Numbered from the stretch's first letter, positions 1 through 7,708 are shown. The stretch is DNA of 14,597 nt from Candidatus Kuenenia stuttgartensis (GCA_945872325.1 CAMBZY010000022.1:1-14597), one strand, 5' to 3'. Notes: generated from the sequence alone by a model not told the origin. Numbers and translations are program-made.

Positions 1-300
1 CTTTAGCTGAAGATCCTCATTTATGGAACTAGTAACACAATGACCGAAAATCGCCAAGCGGAGTTTTTTTGATTGCCGTTCGCTGACTCGGTTTCCTAAA
101 TTGCTCTCTATCGTTTCAAGGAAACCCGCCAGGCCAAACCCTTGGGCAATCTGGGCGATATGCGTCGAGTCTTAGATTGTTCATTTGCGATTTGTTTTAA
201 CTTTTTGCTTGCATTGCTCTTAAAAAAAACGAAACTAGGATTTCTGGGAGATTTCGACATCGACATCATCATCATATGACTCGGGAACTTCACTTAAACC
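1..300. other. Gene-free left edge, upstream of sialidase-like gene
   Basis: I find no convincing gene here. The one minus-strand reading frame (108-293) is low in complexity, starting with a run of Met and Ser, and has no recognisable domain. There is a T7 run at about 64-71 with only a very short possible stem before it, and an A8 run near 222-229. The promoter of the gene starting at 301 presumably lies here. TTGCTC followed 16 bases later by TAGGAT is a weak candidate that I do not call. Confidence 0.5.
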
Positions 301-1569
301 ATGTTCAGCATCAAACGAATCGCACTGTTTCTAGTGTTTCTGGTTGGCCAGTCTATCCAGGCGGCAGACGCGCCCGGGATCACTCACACGTCTGTTTTTG
401 GTCGTGAGAAGGACATTCACAACCATGCTCCGTGTGTGACTGAATGTCCTAACGGCGACTTGATTCTGGCGTATTATACAGGTCATGGTGAACGGAAGTC
501 GGACGATGTCCGGATCGTTGGTCACAGGCTTCAGAAAGGTCATGAGAAATGGTCGGCCAGGATGGAACTTGCGGATACGCCTGGATATCCAGACTGTAAT
601 CCGGCAATTTTTGCGGCCCCCAATGGCGAACTCTGGCTCTGGTACCCGACGATTATCGATCACCAATGGGAAGGTGCTTTGCTTAAGTATCATGTCAGCA
701 AGGACTTTCAGACCCCAGGCAAAGCCCCTGTCTGGTCTCGCGAAGGCGTTTCGCACGTGACACCTTCGAAATTTGCCGACCAGTTTGCAACTGCCATTAA
801 GGCCCAGAAAGTGGATGTGGTCGCGAAGGCTGTCCCGCGCTGGAACAAGCTGATTGAGGTGACCACGGAGCGTTCCAAAAACGAGCTTTATCAAAGGCTT
901 GGATGGATGCCCCGGGTTCGCCCACTCGTACTTTCAACTGGTCGCTGGCTTCTACCGCTTTACACCGACACTTACTCGGCTGGCCTGTCCTATTACACGG
1001 ACGACCAGGGCAAGACCTGGAAGACGTCTCAGGCCATGATCGGTCTGGGGAACATTCAGCCAGCCTTTGTCGAGCGTAAGGATGGAACCGTCGTTTCTTA
1101 TATGAGGGACAACGGCCCGTTCAACCGGATCCGGACTGCGGAGTCGAAAGATGGTGGAGAAACCTGGTCGCAGGTCACTTCCACAGAACTCCCCAACCCT
1201 GGCGCTGGAGTGGACACGATTCGGCTTCAAAGTGGTGCCTGGCTAATGATTTACAACGATCTTACCGATGGCCGATGGAGCCTGGCCTTGAGCCTTTCAG
1301 ATGATGAGGGGAAGACCTGGCCGATCACTCGTCATGTGGTCCGGAATCAGGAAAAGAAGGGTTCTTACCATTATCCGAGCCTCCTACAGTCGAAAGACGG
1401 ACGCATTCACGTCCTGTACACCGATGGTGGGATTCCTGAAGGCAGTACGATGACCCATGCGGCGACGACAGAGGCGTGGGTTCGTGGTGGTCATGCGACT
1501 CCCAAGCCACCTGCGAGCCCGCTCAGCGATGTTGCGAAGCTGCTTGGTGCGACTCCTCCAAGCAAATAA
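301..1569 (+). CDS. Exported sialidase-like (BNR/Asp-box) protein
   Basis: A 422-residue protein with a signal peptide: basic MFSIKR, a hydrophobic stretch to about residue 20, and a likely cut after QAADA. It carries three Asp-boxes (S/T-x-D-x-G-x-T-W) at about 232-240 (TDDQGKTW), 281-289 (SKDGGETW) and 332-340 (SDDEGKTW). These mark the blades of a six-bladed beta-propeller. The block IQPAFVERKDG...RIRTAESKDGGETWS followed by LPNPGAGVDTIRL is typical of the BNR_2 sialidase-like family common in planctomycetes. The classical sialidase N-terminal F/Y-R-I-P motif is not visible, so real sialidase activity is unproven; another glycan hydrolase or a lectin-like role is possible. The likely site is the periplasm or cell surface. 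The ATG at 301 is chosen because it gives a clean signal peptide, although no good Shine-Dalgarno precedes it. A hairpin follows 42 bases after the stop codon. Confidence 0.85.
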   Translation: MFSIKRIALFLVFLVGQSIQAADAPGITHTSVFGREKDIHNHAPCVTECPNGDLILAYYTGHGERKSDDVRIVGHRLQKGHEKWSARMELADTPGYPDCNPAIFAAPNGELWLWYPTIIDHQWEGALLKYHVSKDFQTPGKAPVWSREGVSHVTPSKFADQFATAIKAQKVDVVAKAVPRWNKLIEVTTERSKNELYQRLGWMPRVRPLVLSTGRWLLPLYTDTYSAGLSYYTDDQGKTWKTSQAMIGLGNIQPAFVERKDGTVVSYMRDNGPFNRIRTAESKDGGETWSQVTSTELPNPGAGVDTIRLQSGAWLMIYNDLTDGRWSLALSLSDDEGKTWPITRHVVRNQEKKGSYHYPSLLQSKDGRIHVLYTDGGIPEGSTMTHAATTEAWVRGGHATPKPPASPLSDVAKLLGATPPSK

Positions 1570-1611
1570 GGCTTGACTGGATGGATTCTGGCTCGTGGAA
1601 TGCCGACTCAA

Positions 1612-1638
1612 AAGGGACCTGCGTTCGACAGGTCTCTT
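1612..1638 (+). terminator. Hairpin between sialidase-like gene and ptsI
   Basis: AAGGGACCTG (1612-1621) pairs with CAGGTCTCTT (1629-1638) over 10 bp, with one G-U pair and a 7-base loop. What follows (GCTAATTTC) is only moderately T-rich. It may be an imperfect terminator for the sialidase-like gene or a leader/attenuator structure for ptsI, whose start codon is 34 bases downstream. It lies outside both coding regions. Confidence 0.5.
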
Positions 1639-1665
1639 GCTAATTTCACTGGATTAGGGCAAAAT
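1637..1665 (+). promoter_or_regulatory. Candidate sigma-70 promoter abutting the ptsI start
   Basis: TTGCTA (1637-1642), a 17-base spacer, then CAAAAT (1660-1665) match the -35 and -10 consensus only moderately. If used, transcription would begin at or just before the ATG at 1673 and give a nearly leaderless mRNA. That fits the absence of a Shine-Dalgarno site before ptsI. This is a weak match in a short region. Confidence 0.25.
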
Positions 1666-1672
1666 TTGTACC

Positions 1673-3445
1673 ATGTTACAAGGCGTAGCGGTGAGTCCTG
1701 GAGTAATCGTAGGCCGGGTGTACAAGATCGAGTCGATCTTACACACAGGCGACTCCGTACCGCTTGCTGCGCCTGAGCTGATTATTCCCGAACAGAACCG
1801 TTTTGATCAGGCTTTGGCCAGAGCTGGTCTCGAGCTCGAAAGTATGATTCAGAAGGTGGAATCGCAGATCGGCACGGAAGAGGCCGATATTTTTCGATCA
1901 CACCTCGGAATGGTTCGCGACCCAAGCCTTCGCCAGAAAGTTCATGCGCAGGTTCAGTCACATCAGATCACGGCACTCTCTGCGCTTCAGTCGGTGATGA
2001 AGCAATATGTGAGTCGATTTGAGAATTTTGAGCAACAGGATTATTTCCGCGAACGGCTTGCCGACCTGCGTGACGTTTTCGGAAGAATTGCAGCCGATCT
2101 TGTCGTTTCAGAACAGGTGGACGGAGCATCGCGGATCCCTGATTTCGGGACAGATCCGATCGTGATTGTAGCTCACGAGATTCTTCCGAGTCAGTCGATG
2201 AGTCTGGGCGAGCAGGCGATTGCAGGAATCGTGACAGAAATCGGAGGCGGCACCAGTCACGCTTCGATCCTTTCCAGAAGTCGCGGAATTCCTGCTGTCA
2301 CAGGCATTTCGAACATCACTCATGAAGTGGCCAACGGCGATTTGATAATCGTCGATGGCCGCGATGGCCATGTCCTGCTCAGGCCCGACCCGGAAACGAC
2401 TGCAGCTTATCGCAAGCTCCAGCGAGAGTTTATCCACATCAAGGATAAGCTCGTTGAAAATCGCGATGATCCTGCGGTTTCTGCCGACGGGACGCCGGTT
2501 GAACTTCTGGCAAATATCAACAGCGTGGCCGATGCCAAAGCCGCCTCTCTGATGGGCGCGACAGGAGTAGGACTTTTAAGAACGGAATACTTGTTCCTAA
2601 CCCACCAGGATGTGCCTGACGAGGAAGAGCAGTATCGCTATTACCGTCAGATTGTTGAGGCGATGAACGGCCTTCCCGTCACGATTCGTACGCTTGACGT
2701 CGGTGGTGACAAGTCGGTGCCATACCTCGGCCGTCGTGTGGAAGCCAATCCGTTTATGGGCTGGCGTTCCATCAGGCTCGCATTTGAACATCCAAAGCTT
2801 TACGAGACCCAGATTCGAGCCATTTTAAGAGCCGGCGCACATGGCCGTGTCTCCATGCTTTTCCCGATGGTCACTACTCTGGAAGAACTTAGATTCGTAA
2901 ACCGGATGGTGGATTCGTGTCGGAAATCGCTGACCAGTGAAGGACTTGAATACGGTCAGGACGTTCGAACCGGAGTCATGATTGAAGTGCCTGCTGCAGC
3001 CATCTGCATCGACGCCCTATTGCGGGAAACTCAGTTTATCTCCATTGGCTCAAACGACTTGATCCAATATCTGATGGCCGCTGATCGCGACAATTCCAAG
3101 GTCTCGCACCTTTGCGAACCGCTCTCGCCAGCCGTGATCCGAGTGCTTGGGATGATTCTTGACGCCTGTAAAAAGTCAGGCCTGCCGGTCACGCTTTGTG
3201 GCGAGATGGCCGCCCAGCCTCGATCGTTCCTGATCCTCTTTGGTCTCGGGCTCCGCAAATTCAGTATGAGTCCAGCCTTTGTGCCGGCCATCAAATCACT
3301 GCTCTCAAGCGTGACCACAGCCCAGGCTGAACGGTACGCCCACCACGTGGTTCAGCTTAAAACCAGCGAAGAAATCAAACACTATCTCTCCGAACGGCTT
3401 AAGGAAATCTCCGCCGACATGCATTTATTTGATAGCAGTTCGTGA
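1673..3445 (+). CDS. ptsI: Phosphoenolpyruvate-protein phosphotransferase (PTS Enzyme I)
   Basis: At 590 residues this is close to the usual Enzyme I length (about 570-590). Domain order: N-terminal swivel strand (GVAVSPGVIVGRV, residues 4-16); helical HPr-binding insert (about 40-145); phosphohistidine motif GGGTSHASI with the catalytic His at residue 196; PEP-binding barrel from about 270, with GLLRTEYLF (Arg303), LDVGGDKSVPYLG, NPFMGWRSIR, ISIGSNDLIQY and the active-site Cys509 in TLCGEM. The enzyme autophosphorylates on His from PEP and passes the phosphate to HPr. Escherichia coli Enzyme I has GGRTSH where this protein has GGGTSH. There is no N-terminal GAF domain, so it is not the PtsP type. 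No HPr, EIIA or sugar permease gene lies next to it, so the PTS is either scattered or incomplete and regulatory. The start at 1673 puts the conserved swivel strand at the extreme N-terminus. No Shine-Dalgarno site is visible. Confidence 0.93.
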   Translation: MLQGVAVSPGVIVGRVYKIESILHTGDSVPLAAPELIIPEQNRFDQALARAGLELESMIQKVESQIGTEEADIFRSHLGMVRDPSLRQKVHAQVQSHQITALSALQSVMKQYVSRFENFEQQDYFRERLADLRDVFGRIAADLVVSEQVDGASRIPDFGTDPIVIVAHEILPSQSMSLGEQAIAGIVTEIGGGTSHASILSRSRGIPAVTGISNITHEVANGDLIIVDGRDGHVLLRPDPETTAAYRKLQREFIHIKDKLVENRDDPAVSADGTPVELLANINSVADAKAASLMGATGVGLLRTEYLFLTHQDVPDEEEQYRYYRQIVEAMNGLPVTIRTLDVGGDKSVPYLGRRVEANPFMGWRSIRLAFEHPKLYETQIRAILRAGAHGRVSMLFPMVTTLEELRFVNRMVDSCRKSLTSEGLEYGQDVRTGVMIEVPAAAICIDALLRETQFISIGSNDLIQYLMAADRDNSKVSHLCEPLSPAVIRVLGMILDACKKSGLPVTLCGEMAAQPRSFLILFGLGLRKFSMSPAFVPAIKSLLSSVTTAQAERYAHHVVQLKTSEEIKHYLSERLKEISADMHLFDSSS

Positions 3446-3488
3446 CGTTTGAATCACAATCTCCTTTGATTCTCAGAAAGAGTATTCT

Positions 3489-3833
3489 ATGAAATGCAAT
3501 TTTTGCGACCATGAGCCAACGCATGCCTGTTTAATGTGTGGAGTTTTTTACTGTGAGGATCATGGCGAGCATGTAGAGCCATTTCCAAGAAAGCAATTCG
3601 CATTAGCAAATAGCCTTTGCCAGAAGTGTACCGAGAGATACAAAAACAGTCAAAAAGGCGTGTCCAGAGTATTCTTGATTTTAGGAGCACTGATATTGAT
3701 ATTTGGAATCGCCACGTCCATTTCTACCAGTCAATTCATGCCGGGCGGAATATTTATATTTCAAGGGGTTGCTTTCATTACAATTGCGAAGTTTTTGTAT
3801 TTTAGAGCATCAAAGCATGCAGATCATATTTGA
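3489..3833 (+). CDS. Small zinc-ribbon/B-box-like protein with two TM segments
   Basis: A 114-residue protein. The N-terminal half is dense in possible zinc ligands: Cys3, Cys6, Cys14, Cys17, Cys22, His25 and His28, in a CxxC-x7-CxxC-x4-C-x2-H pattern resembling B-box or AN1-type fingers, then a further CxxC (Cys44, Cys47). Two hydrophobic segments follow, about 60-79 and 86-106, with a short basic tail. It is thus probably a cytoplasmic metal-binding head on a two-helix membrane anchor. The start at 3489 is supported by a purine-rich AGAAAGAG just upstream. It begins 43 bases after ptsI and could share its transcript. It is visibly more AT-rich than ptsI, which may mean a different history. 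No function can be named; the spacing also fits a generic structural zinc module. Confidence 0.75.
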   Translation: MKCNFCDHEPTHACLMCGVFYCEDHGEHVEPFPRKQFALANSLCQKCTERYKNSQKGVSRVFLILGALILIFGIATSISTSQFMPGGIFIFQGVAFITIAKFLYFRASKHADHI

Positions 3834-3842
3834 TCAGAAATA

Positions 3843-3890
3843 GAGACGGCCTCAGAGATTTCCTGGAGAAATAAACGAGATTACCGTCTC
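3843..3890. terminator. Weak nested inverted repeat between convergent genes
   Basis: GAGACGG (3843-3849) is repeated inverted as CCGTCTC (3884-3890). Between them is a small inner hairpin, ATTTC-CTGGA-GAAAT. A separate short hairpin, CGCTT-ATA-AAGCG, lies at 3907-3919, nearer the hydrolase stop. The genes on either side converge here, so a shared transcription end is expected. Neither structure has a good T tract, so they are only candidates. Confidence 0.3.
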
Positions 3891-3928
3891 CAATCTAGCC
3901 GCGGTTCGCTTATAAAGCGCTATTTAAT

Positions 3929-5176
3929 CTACGGCTTGAGCTTGACTTCGATCCTGGCTGAGGTCACAGACTCTGGATCTGGCCGCTGTTTCAGGCTTTC
4001 CCAGATATTTTCAAGAGTCCGCATAGGCTGCATTTCAGCAACGGTTTTCCCTTTGAATTTTACTCGAACAGGCTGATCCAAATCGGCTTGCTTATCGTTC
4101 AGAACGAGTTGAAACTGGTCAATTCCATCGGCTTTTTCCACTTCAAATTCCTGGCCATTCCGGCTCACAACCAGTTCCTGCCCGGCCCTGGCTTGCTTGG
4201 GATCTACGGCAAGCCAATAAAACCGGCGATGAATCACATCATCCTGACGCCAGGCGACCCGATCCGGATTTATATTACGCGAGAACTTTTGCATCCAGGG
4301 TATTGCAATTTTATCCTCACCATCCATCCAGTGCCCTTTGCCTTCATAAATTTTCACAAAATGCGTATAACCTTTCGGATCATTCTTTTGCATTTCATCG
4401 AGTTTAATCGACCAGTCACGAGCGATTTTGTTACGATTATAAGCGGCATCATTGCCACCCATCTGTAATGCAAACGGAAGATTTCGCAGACCCAGTGGCT
4501 GCGTTTCGTTGGGGTGCCCCGCCATCATTCCAGCGGCTGCCAATTGGTCGGCCATGCGTGGAGCAAGCTGATAGACGCCATCACCTCCAGCAGAATATCC
4601 CATGATATAAACCCTGTTTGGATCAACACCTTCAACGATAATCATGTCCTCGATCAGTCGGGTGTACATCTCGTCGATATGGCCCTGATGCCAAAGATCC
4701 CAGGTGTCGGTTGGTGCGCGAGGGACCAGATAAATCCCCTCTTCAAGCTTGTACAATCGTTTCTGATTCTCCCATTGGCGATCGTTCACCGCCTTGGGGG
4801 CACCGCCTCCACCATGCATGGATATCCATAAACTGTGGCCATTTTTCGGCTTCTCGCCGAACTTTTTATAGGTGAAAGGCATCACCTTTTTTCCTATTTC
4901 CAACTTGCCTGATTTTAATTCCGCCTCGCGTTCTGGCTTCACCTTTTCAGAGTGCTTCGACCAGATGAGTTTCGCAGCTTTCTCTGCATCCACTTTGGTC
5001 AAGGGAGTTTTTAATACAGATTCCAGTTCTGTGACGGAGCTTGACGCTTCCAGAACCGATTGCAATTTCGTGATGACTGCCGCTGAGGATTTTGTCGTCT
5101 CTTCTGACTGAATGGCTGAAGGGACGACCGCAAGTATCATGAATACCGACTGGAAGATCGCTTTATTTAATCGCAT
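3929..5176 (-). CDS. Exported alpha/beta-hydrolase (esterase-like)
   Basis: I chose the ATG at 5176 (415 residues). It gives a clean signal peptide (MRLNKAIFQSVFMILAVVPSA, then IQSEE), and AAAGGG sits 7 bases upstream. A longer reading from a GTG at 5230 would put 18 extra residues before the signal. The alpha/beta-hydrolase catalytic set is complete: an oxyanion-type HGGGG loop (SMHGGGGAP), nucleophile Ser195 in GYSAGG, Asp243 in GGNDAAYNR and His282 in GKGHW. The family resembles poly(3-hydroxybutyrate) depolymerase/feruloyl-esterase-like exported hydrolases. The substrate cannot be read from sequence. A C-terminal region (about 300-415) looks like an additional beta-rich domain. It lies 61 bases downstream of the transglutaminase-like gene on the same strand and is probably co-transcribed with it. 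Confidence 0.85.
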   Translation of the reverse strand: MRLNKAIFQSVFMILAVVPSAIQSEETTKSSAAVITKLQSVLEASSSVTELESVLKTPLTKVDAEKAAKLIWSKHSEKVKPEREAELKSGKLEIGKKVMPFTYKKFGEKPKNGHSLWISMHGGGGAPKAVNDRQWENQKRLYKLEEGIYLVPRAPTDTWDLWHQGHIDEMYTRLIEDMIIVEGVDPNRVYIMGYSAGGDGVYQLAPRMADQLAAAGMMAGHPNETQPLGLRNLPFALQMGGNDAAYNRNKIARDWSIKLDEMQKNDPKGYTHFVKIYEGKGHWMDGEDKIAIPWMQKFSRNINPDRVAWRQDDVIHRRFYWLAVDPKQARAGQELVVSRNGQEFEVEKADGIDQFQLVLNDKQADLDQPVRVKFKGKTVAEMQPMRTLENIWESLKQRPDPESVTSARIEVKLKP

Positions 5177-5237
5177 GAACAGGCCCTTTGAAATCGATGG
5201 TTGATGGATGATCGAAGCGAGTTTGAACACCGTTAAA

Positions 5238-6386
5238 TCAAGGCAGTTTCAAGTCTGCTGGCCCCATGTCAGGCATGGCCAGTTCACCTTGTTTCTGAGT
5301 CACTTTCTGCTTGTCCATCAGTACCCATTTATACGTTTTACCGCCAGCAAGATCGAGCTTTAAGCTATTTTTAAGCTGAACCTGAGCGACAATCCGACCA
5401 TCCAGCCTGATTTCCATTGTCTGGCCAACGGACTCAACGCCTGAACTTATTTTCACTGTTCTACGAGTCGTATACCAGCGGGTCACATCCTCACTTGGAA
5501 CCGATTTCAATTCACGGTTCCAGATCAGAGGAAAACTCACGCCAGTTTTACGATAACTTGTGGCATAAATCCGGTTCATCGGGTTCGATTCGTTGGCCTT
5601 CGATGCATTATCGAGAAACCAGGTTTCATCAAGCCGGCTCGGCTCACAGGCTCCGACAAACCTCCATTGATCAGTGAATACTTCCACCCAACTGTGATTC
5701 CCGCGAACGGTCGTCCAGCTTGGTGTTCCAACAAATCGGGCGGGAATACCGACTGCGCGGCAGGCGTCGATCAATAAAATTGATAACCCGGTACAGCTTG
5801 CAAAACCGGCCTCTGTCGATTCATACGGGCTTTGATCTGGTTTGGGACGTTTGGTGGCGTGATATTTTACATTTAGTGTTTTAAACACTTCGATGTTTAA
5901 TTTCTGGACGGCTTCGTCGGCCGACTTCAATTCGCGAACCATTGGTAGAAATCGATTCATGAAGTCTGATCGCCAGTCGTCGCGTCTTTCATTGACTGAA
6001 GCGTATGGCAAGACTTGTTCAAAAAAAAGTTCGAGAGGTACGGATGTAGCCCAGGGGCTGGCATATCTGGCGTCGTAAGCCAACTGAACGTTTTTCAGAA
6101 TAAATTCTGATGACAGTGTTTTCAGGTCAGATTCCGGCATGTTTGCCACGAGAAATGAAACGGCAGCACGGTGATCCTGAGGGGCTTTCTGAACTGCGGT
6201 GGTCCAGATATCGGCTTTATCGCCGGCTAATTTCAATTGATCTGCAAATGCCATCCGATAGGCTTCAGGAACCAGTTCCAGGCTCTTGTTTTCTGATGCA
6301 TTGATCGTCGAAGACGAATGAAGGCTGACGGCAATCAGCCAGCAGATTTTAAAATACGATTTGAGTTTAAAGTGATGATTCATCAT
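5238..6386 (-). CDS. Exported transglutaminase-like protein
   Basis: 382 residues from the ATG at 6386 (a second ATG is at 6383). An AGGTGG Shine-Dalgarno lies 6 bases upstream, and a signal-like stretch (FKICWLIAVSLHSSSTINA) follows the start. An upstream in-frame ATG at 6563 is rejected because it lies inside the neighbour's terminator hairpin. The papain-like transglutaminase core is at about 190-260: Cys198 in FASCTGLS, His231 in GNHSWVEVF and the third position in GACEPS, where Glu248 stands in place of the usual Asp. The following LDETWF block is a recurrent feature of this bacterial subfamily as I recall it. Likely chemistry is thiol-based hydrolysis or transfer on peptides or proteins outside the cytoplasm; the substrate is unknown. 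The N-terminal about 160 residues are helical and not recognised; the C-terminal about 80 look like a beta-sandwich. It is followed by the hydrolase gene on the same strand. Confidence 0.85.
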   Translation of the reverse strand: MMNHHFKLKSYFKICWLIAVSLHSSSTINASENKSLELVPEAYRMAFADQLKLAGDKADIWTTAVQKAPQDHRAAVSFLVANMPESDLKTLSSEFILKNVQLAYDARYASPWATSVPLELFFEQVLPYASVNERRDDWRSDFMNRFLPMVRELKSADEAVQKLNIEVFKTLNVKYHATKRPKPDQSPYESTEAGFASCTGLSILLIDACRAVGIPARFVGTPSWTTVRGNHSWVEVFTDQWRFVGACEPSRLDETWFLDNASKANESNPMNRIYATSYRKTGVSFPLIWNRELKSVPSEDVTRWYTTRRTVKISSGVESVGQTMEIRLDGRIVAQVQLKNSLKLDLAGGKTYKWVLMDKQKVTQKQGELAMPDMGPADLKLP

Positions 6387-6392
6387 TAGATC

Positions 6393-6398
6393 CCACCT
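6393..6398 (-). promoter_or_regulatory. Shine-Dalgarno site fixing the transglutaminase-like start
   Basis: On the minus strand AGGTGG (6398 to 6393) precedes the paired ATG codons at 6386 and 6383 by 6 and 9 bases. It decides against the much longer reading from 6563. Confidence 0.6.
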
Positions 6399-6544
6399 GT
6401 TGGCTATGGTTTTTCTAAAACCTTTGGAACGCACTGACTCCAAACATATCAAACTTGCATCATAAAAGCCAGATGCCCCAACGGCTAAATCGGTCACTTG
6501 ATTGGATCTTCTCGCCACTATGCGAAATCTGAGAAACACTAATG

Positions 6545-6571
6545 AAAAAAGCCCGAAATACATTCGGGCTT
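6545..6571 (-). terminator. Rho-independent terminator of the coiled-coil gene
   Basis: On the minus strand AAGCCCGAA (6571-6563) pairs perfectly with TTCGGGCTT (6557-6549) over 9 bp around a 5-base loop. It is followed at once by a run of T (complement of A at 6545-6550). It lies about 30 bases after the stop of the gene ending at 6602, and separates that gene from the transglutaminase-like gene. Confidence 0.9.
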
Positions 6572-6601
6572 AAGAAAACCAGATTTTGGATCGCATGACA
6601 A

Positions 6602-7495
6602 TTATTTAGGTGAACTGGAATCGCGGGTCCCACTGGCCCTGACGATCCGTCCATCGAGTCGGCCGACCTCTTGCCAGACGTGTTCCGCGAGCCGTTCCAC
6701 GCGGCCCTTCACGTCATTCAGGTCACCACTTTTCAGGGCTGCCAGTTCAGCCTCGAGAATATTCGAGAATCGCCTCAATTCTTCGCGATTTTTTCGAACA
6801 CCTTCGAGTCGCAAAGTTTCAAATTTTTGGTCGGCAATTTGCCGGTTCTGTGCAAGATCGCCGTCGATTTTAACCACTTCCTGGCGAATCAGGTTCAAAG
6901 AAGCTATTTGATTACGGGCAATCGCGGAGTCTCGATCCTGTCTTAATGCAATCAGTTCCAGTTTTTCCTGGCTGACTTTCGAATCGGCTGTCAAAATCTC
7001 AATTTTTTTCGCAGTTTCATCGGCCTTCACAGCCATCGAACGGCGGATTGCCTCACCTTGATTGAGGAGTTCCTTCTGAATTTCCGTGGTCTTTGTCAGC
7101 TCGACAAGTCGTATTTGAGCTTGAGCCAACTGAGTTTCCAACGTTCTTAATTGAGATTCCGTCATTTGGACGGCCTGCTGCACCTGGAATTGCTGATCTC
7201 GGGGGCCCATTCCTGGAGTCATCCAGACAATCCAGGCCCCGGTTCCGCCCATGATCAATGAGGCTGCCAGAGTTTTCAGAGTCTTAAAATATTTATTACG
7301 TTTCTGATGACGATAGGCGGCCTGAGTATCTTCAAATAAAAATCCGGCAGCAGGATCGTCAATATGCATTCCAATTACGGGGTCCATGCGATCCGTAAAC
7401 ATGTTGGAGAGCCGGCCTTTATGGTCGGTTCTTCGATCCATGTCGATCACTTCTGCCACAAACGGTTTTCCACCAAATTCTTTTTCTTGTGACAT
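6602..7495 (-). CDS. Membrane-anchored coiled-coil protein, function unknown
   Basis: A 297-residue protein. Residues 1-73 are charged and probably cytoplasmic, ending in a very basic YRHQKRNKYFKTLK. One hydrophobic segment follows at about 74-92 (LKTLAASLIMGGTGAWIVWM). Residues about 104-250 are rich in Gln, Glu, Arg and Leu with heptad-like spacing, as expected of a long coiled coil. By the positive-inside rule the coiled coil would face the periplasm. I recognise no catalytic motif or family. GGAAGGG ends 8 bases before the ATG at 7495. A good promoter lies about 190 bases upstream, and a strong terminator follows the stop, so it appears to be a one-gene unit. Scaffold or envelope-organising roles are guesses from architecture only. 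Confidence 0.8.
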   Translation of the reverse strand: MSQEKEFGGKPFVAEVIDMDRRTDHKGRLSNMFTDRMDPVIGMHIDDPAAGFLFEDTQAAYRHQKRNKYFKTLKTLAASLIMGGTGAWIVWMTPGMGPRDQQFQVQQAVQMTESQLRTLETQLAQAQIRLVELTKTTEIQKELLNQGEAIRRSMAVKADETAKKIEILTADSKVSQEKLELIALRQDRDSAIARNQIASLNLIRQEVVKIDGDLAQNRQIADQKFETLRLEGVRKNREELRRFSNILEAELAALKSGDLNDVKGRVERLAEHVWQEVGRLDGRIVRASGTRDSSSPK

Positions 7496-7541
7496 CGACT
7501 GAACCCTTCCATGGGACTTGTGACGACATTCGATTCAAAAA

Positions 7542-7668
7542 TCTGACCGTCGCGTCACTTCCAACTTCCTGCTATCAGTCATCGACCATCGAGAGTGTTC
7601 GACCTCATGTCGATCTGGACCGGCCTCTCTGACAACCTCTGACCACGACCGATTCTGACGATTCTGAC
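7542..7668 (-). repeat. Cluster of five GTCAGA motifs in a leader region
   Basis: The hexamer TCTGAC (GTCAGA on the coding strand of the downstream gene) occurs at 7542, 7628, 7638, 7654 and 7663. The last two belong to a perfect 9-base tandem repeat, GATTCTGAC twice (7651-7668). All lie between the candidate promoter at 7680-7708 and the ATG at 7495, so they would be in the transcribed leader. The rest of the 300-base gap (7496-7795) shows only this promoter and short A/T runs. Confidence 0.6.
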
Positions 7669-7679
7669 GGATTTATGTC

Positions 7680-7708
7680 ATCTTAGACAGCTTTACCGCC
7701 AATGTCAA
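7680..7708 (-). promoter_or_regulatory. Sigma-70-type promoter of the coiled-coil gene
   Basis: Minus strand: a perfect TTGACA (-35, 7708 to 7703), a 17-base spacer, then TAAGAT (-10, 7685 to 7680). This is the best housekeeping promoter match in the window. Predicted transcription would start near 7672, leaving a 5' leader of about 175 bases before the gene at 7495. Confidence 0.65.

Noticed and set aside
331..894. 187-codon minus-strand frame over the sialidase-like gene
   Set aside because: Shadow of the real gene, without recognisable domain or start signals.
5177..5230. Longer form of the hydrolase gene from a GTG at 5230
   Set aside because: It would bury the signal peptide behind 18 residues; the ATG at 5176 has AAAGGG at proper spacing.
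6387..6563. N-terminal extension of the transglutaminase-like gene from an ATG at 6563
   Set aside because: The ATG lies inside the terminator hairpin of the preceding gene, and the start at 6386 has both a Shine-Dalgarno and a signal peptide.
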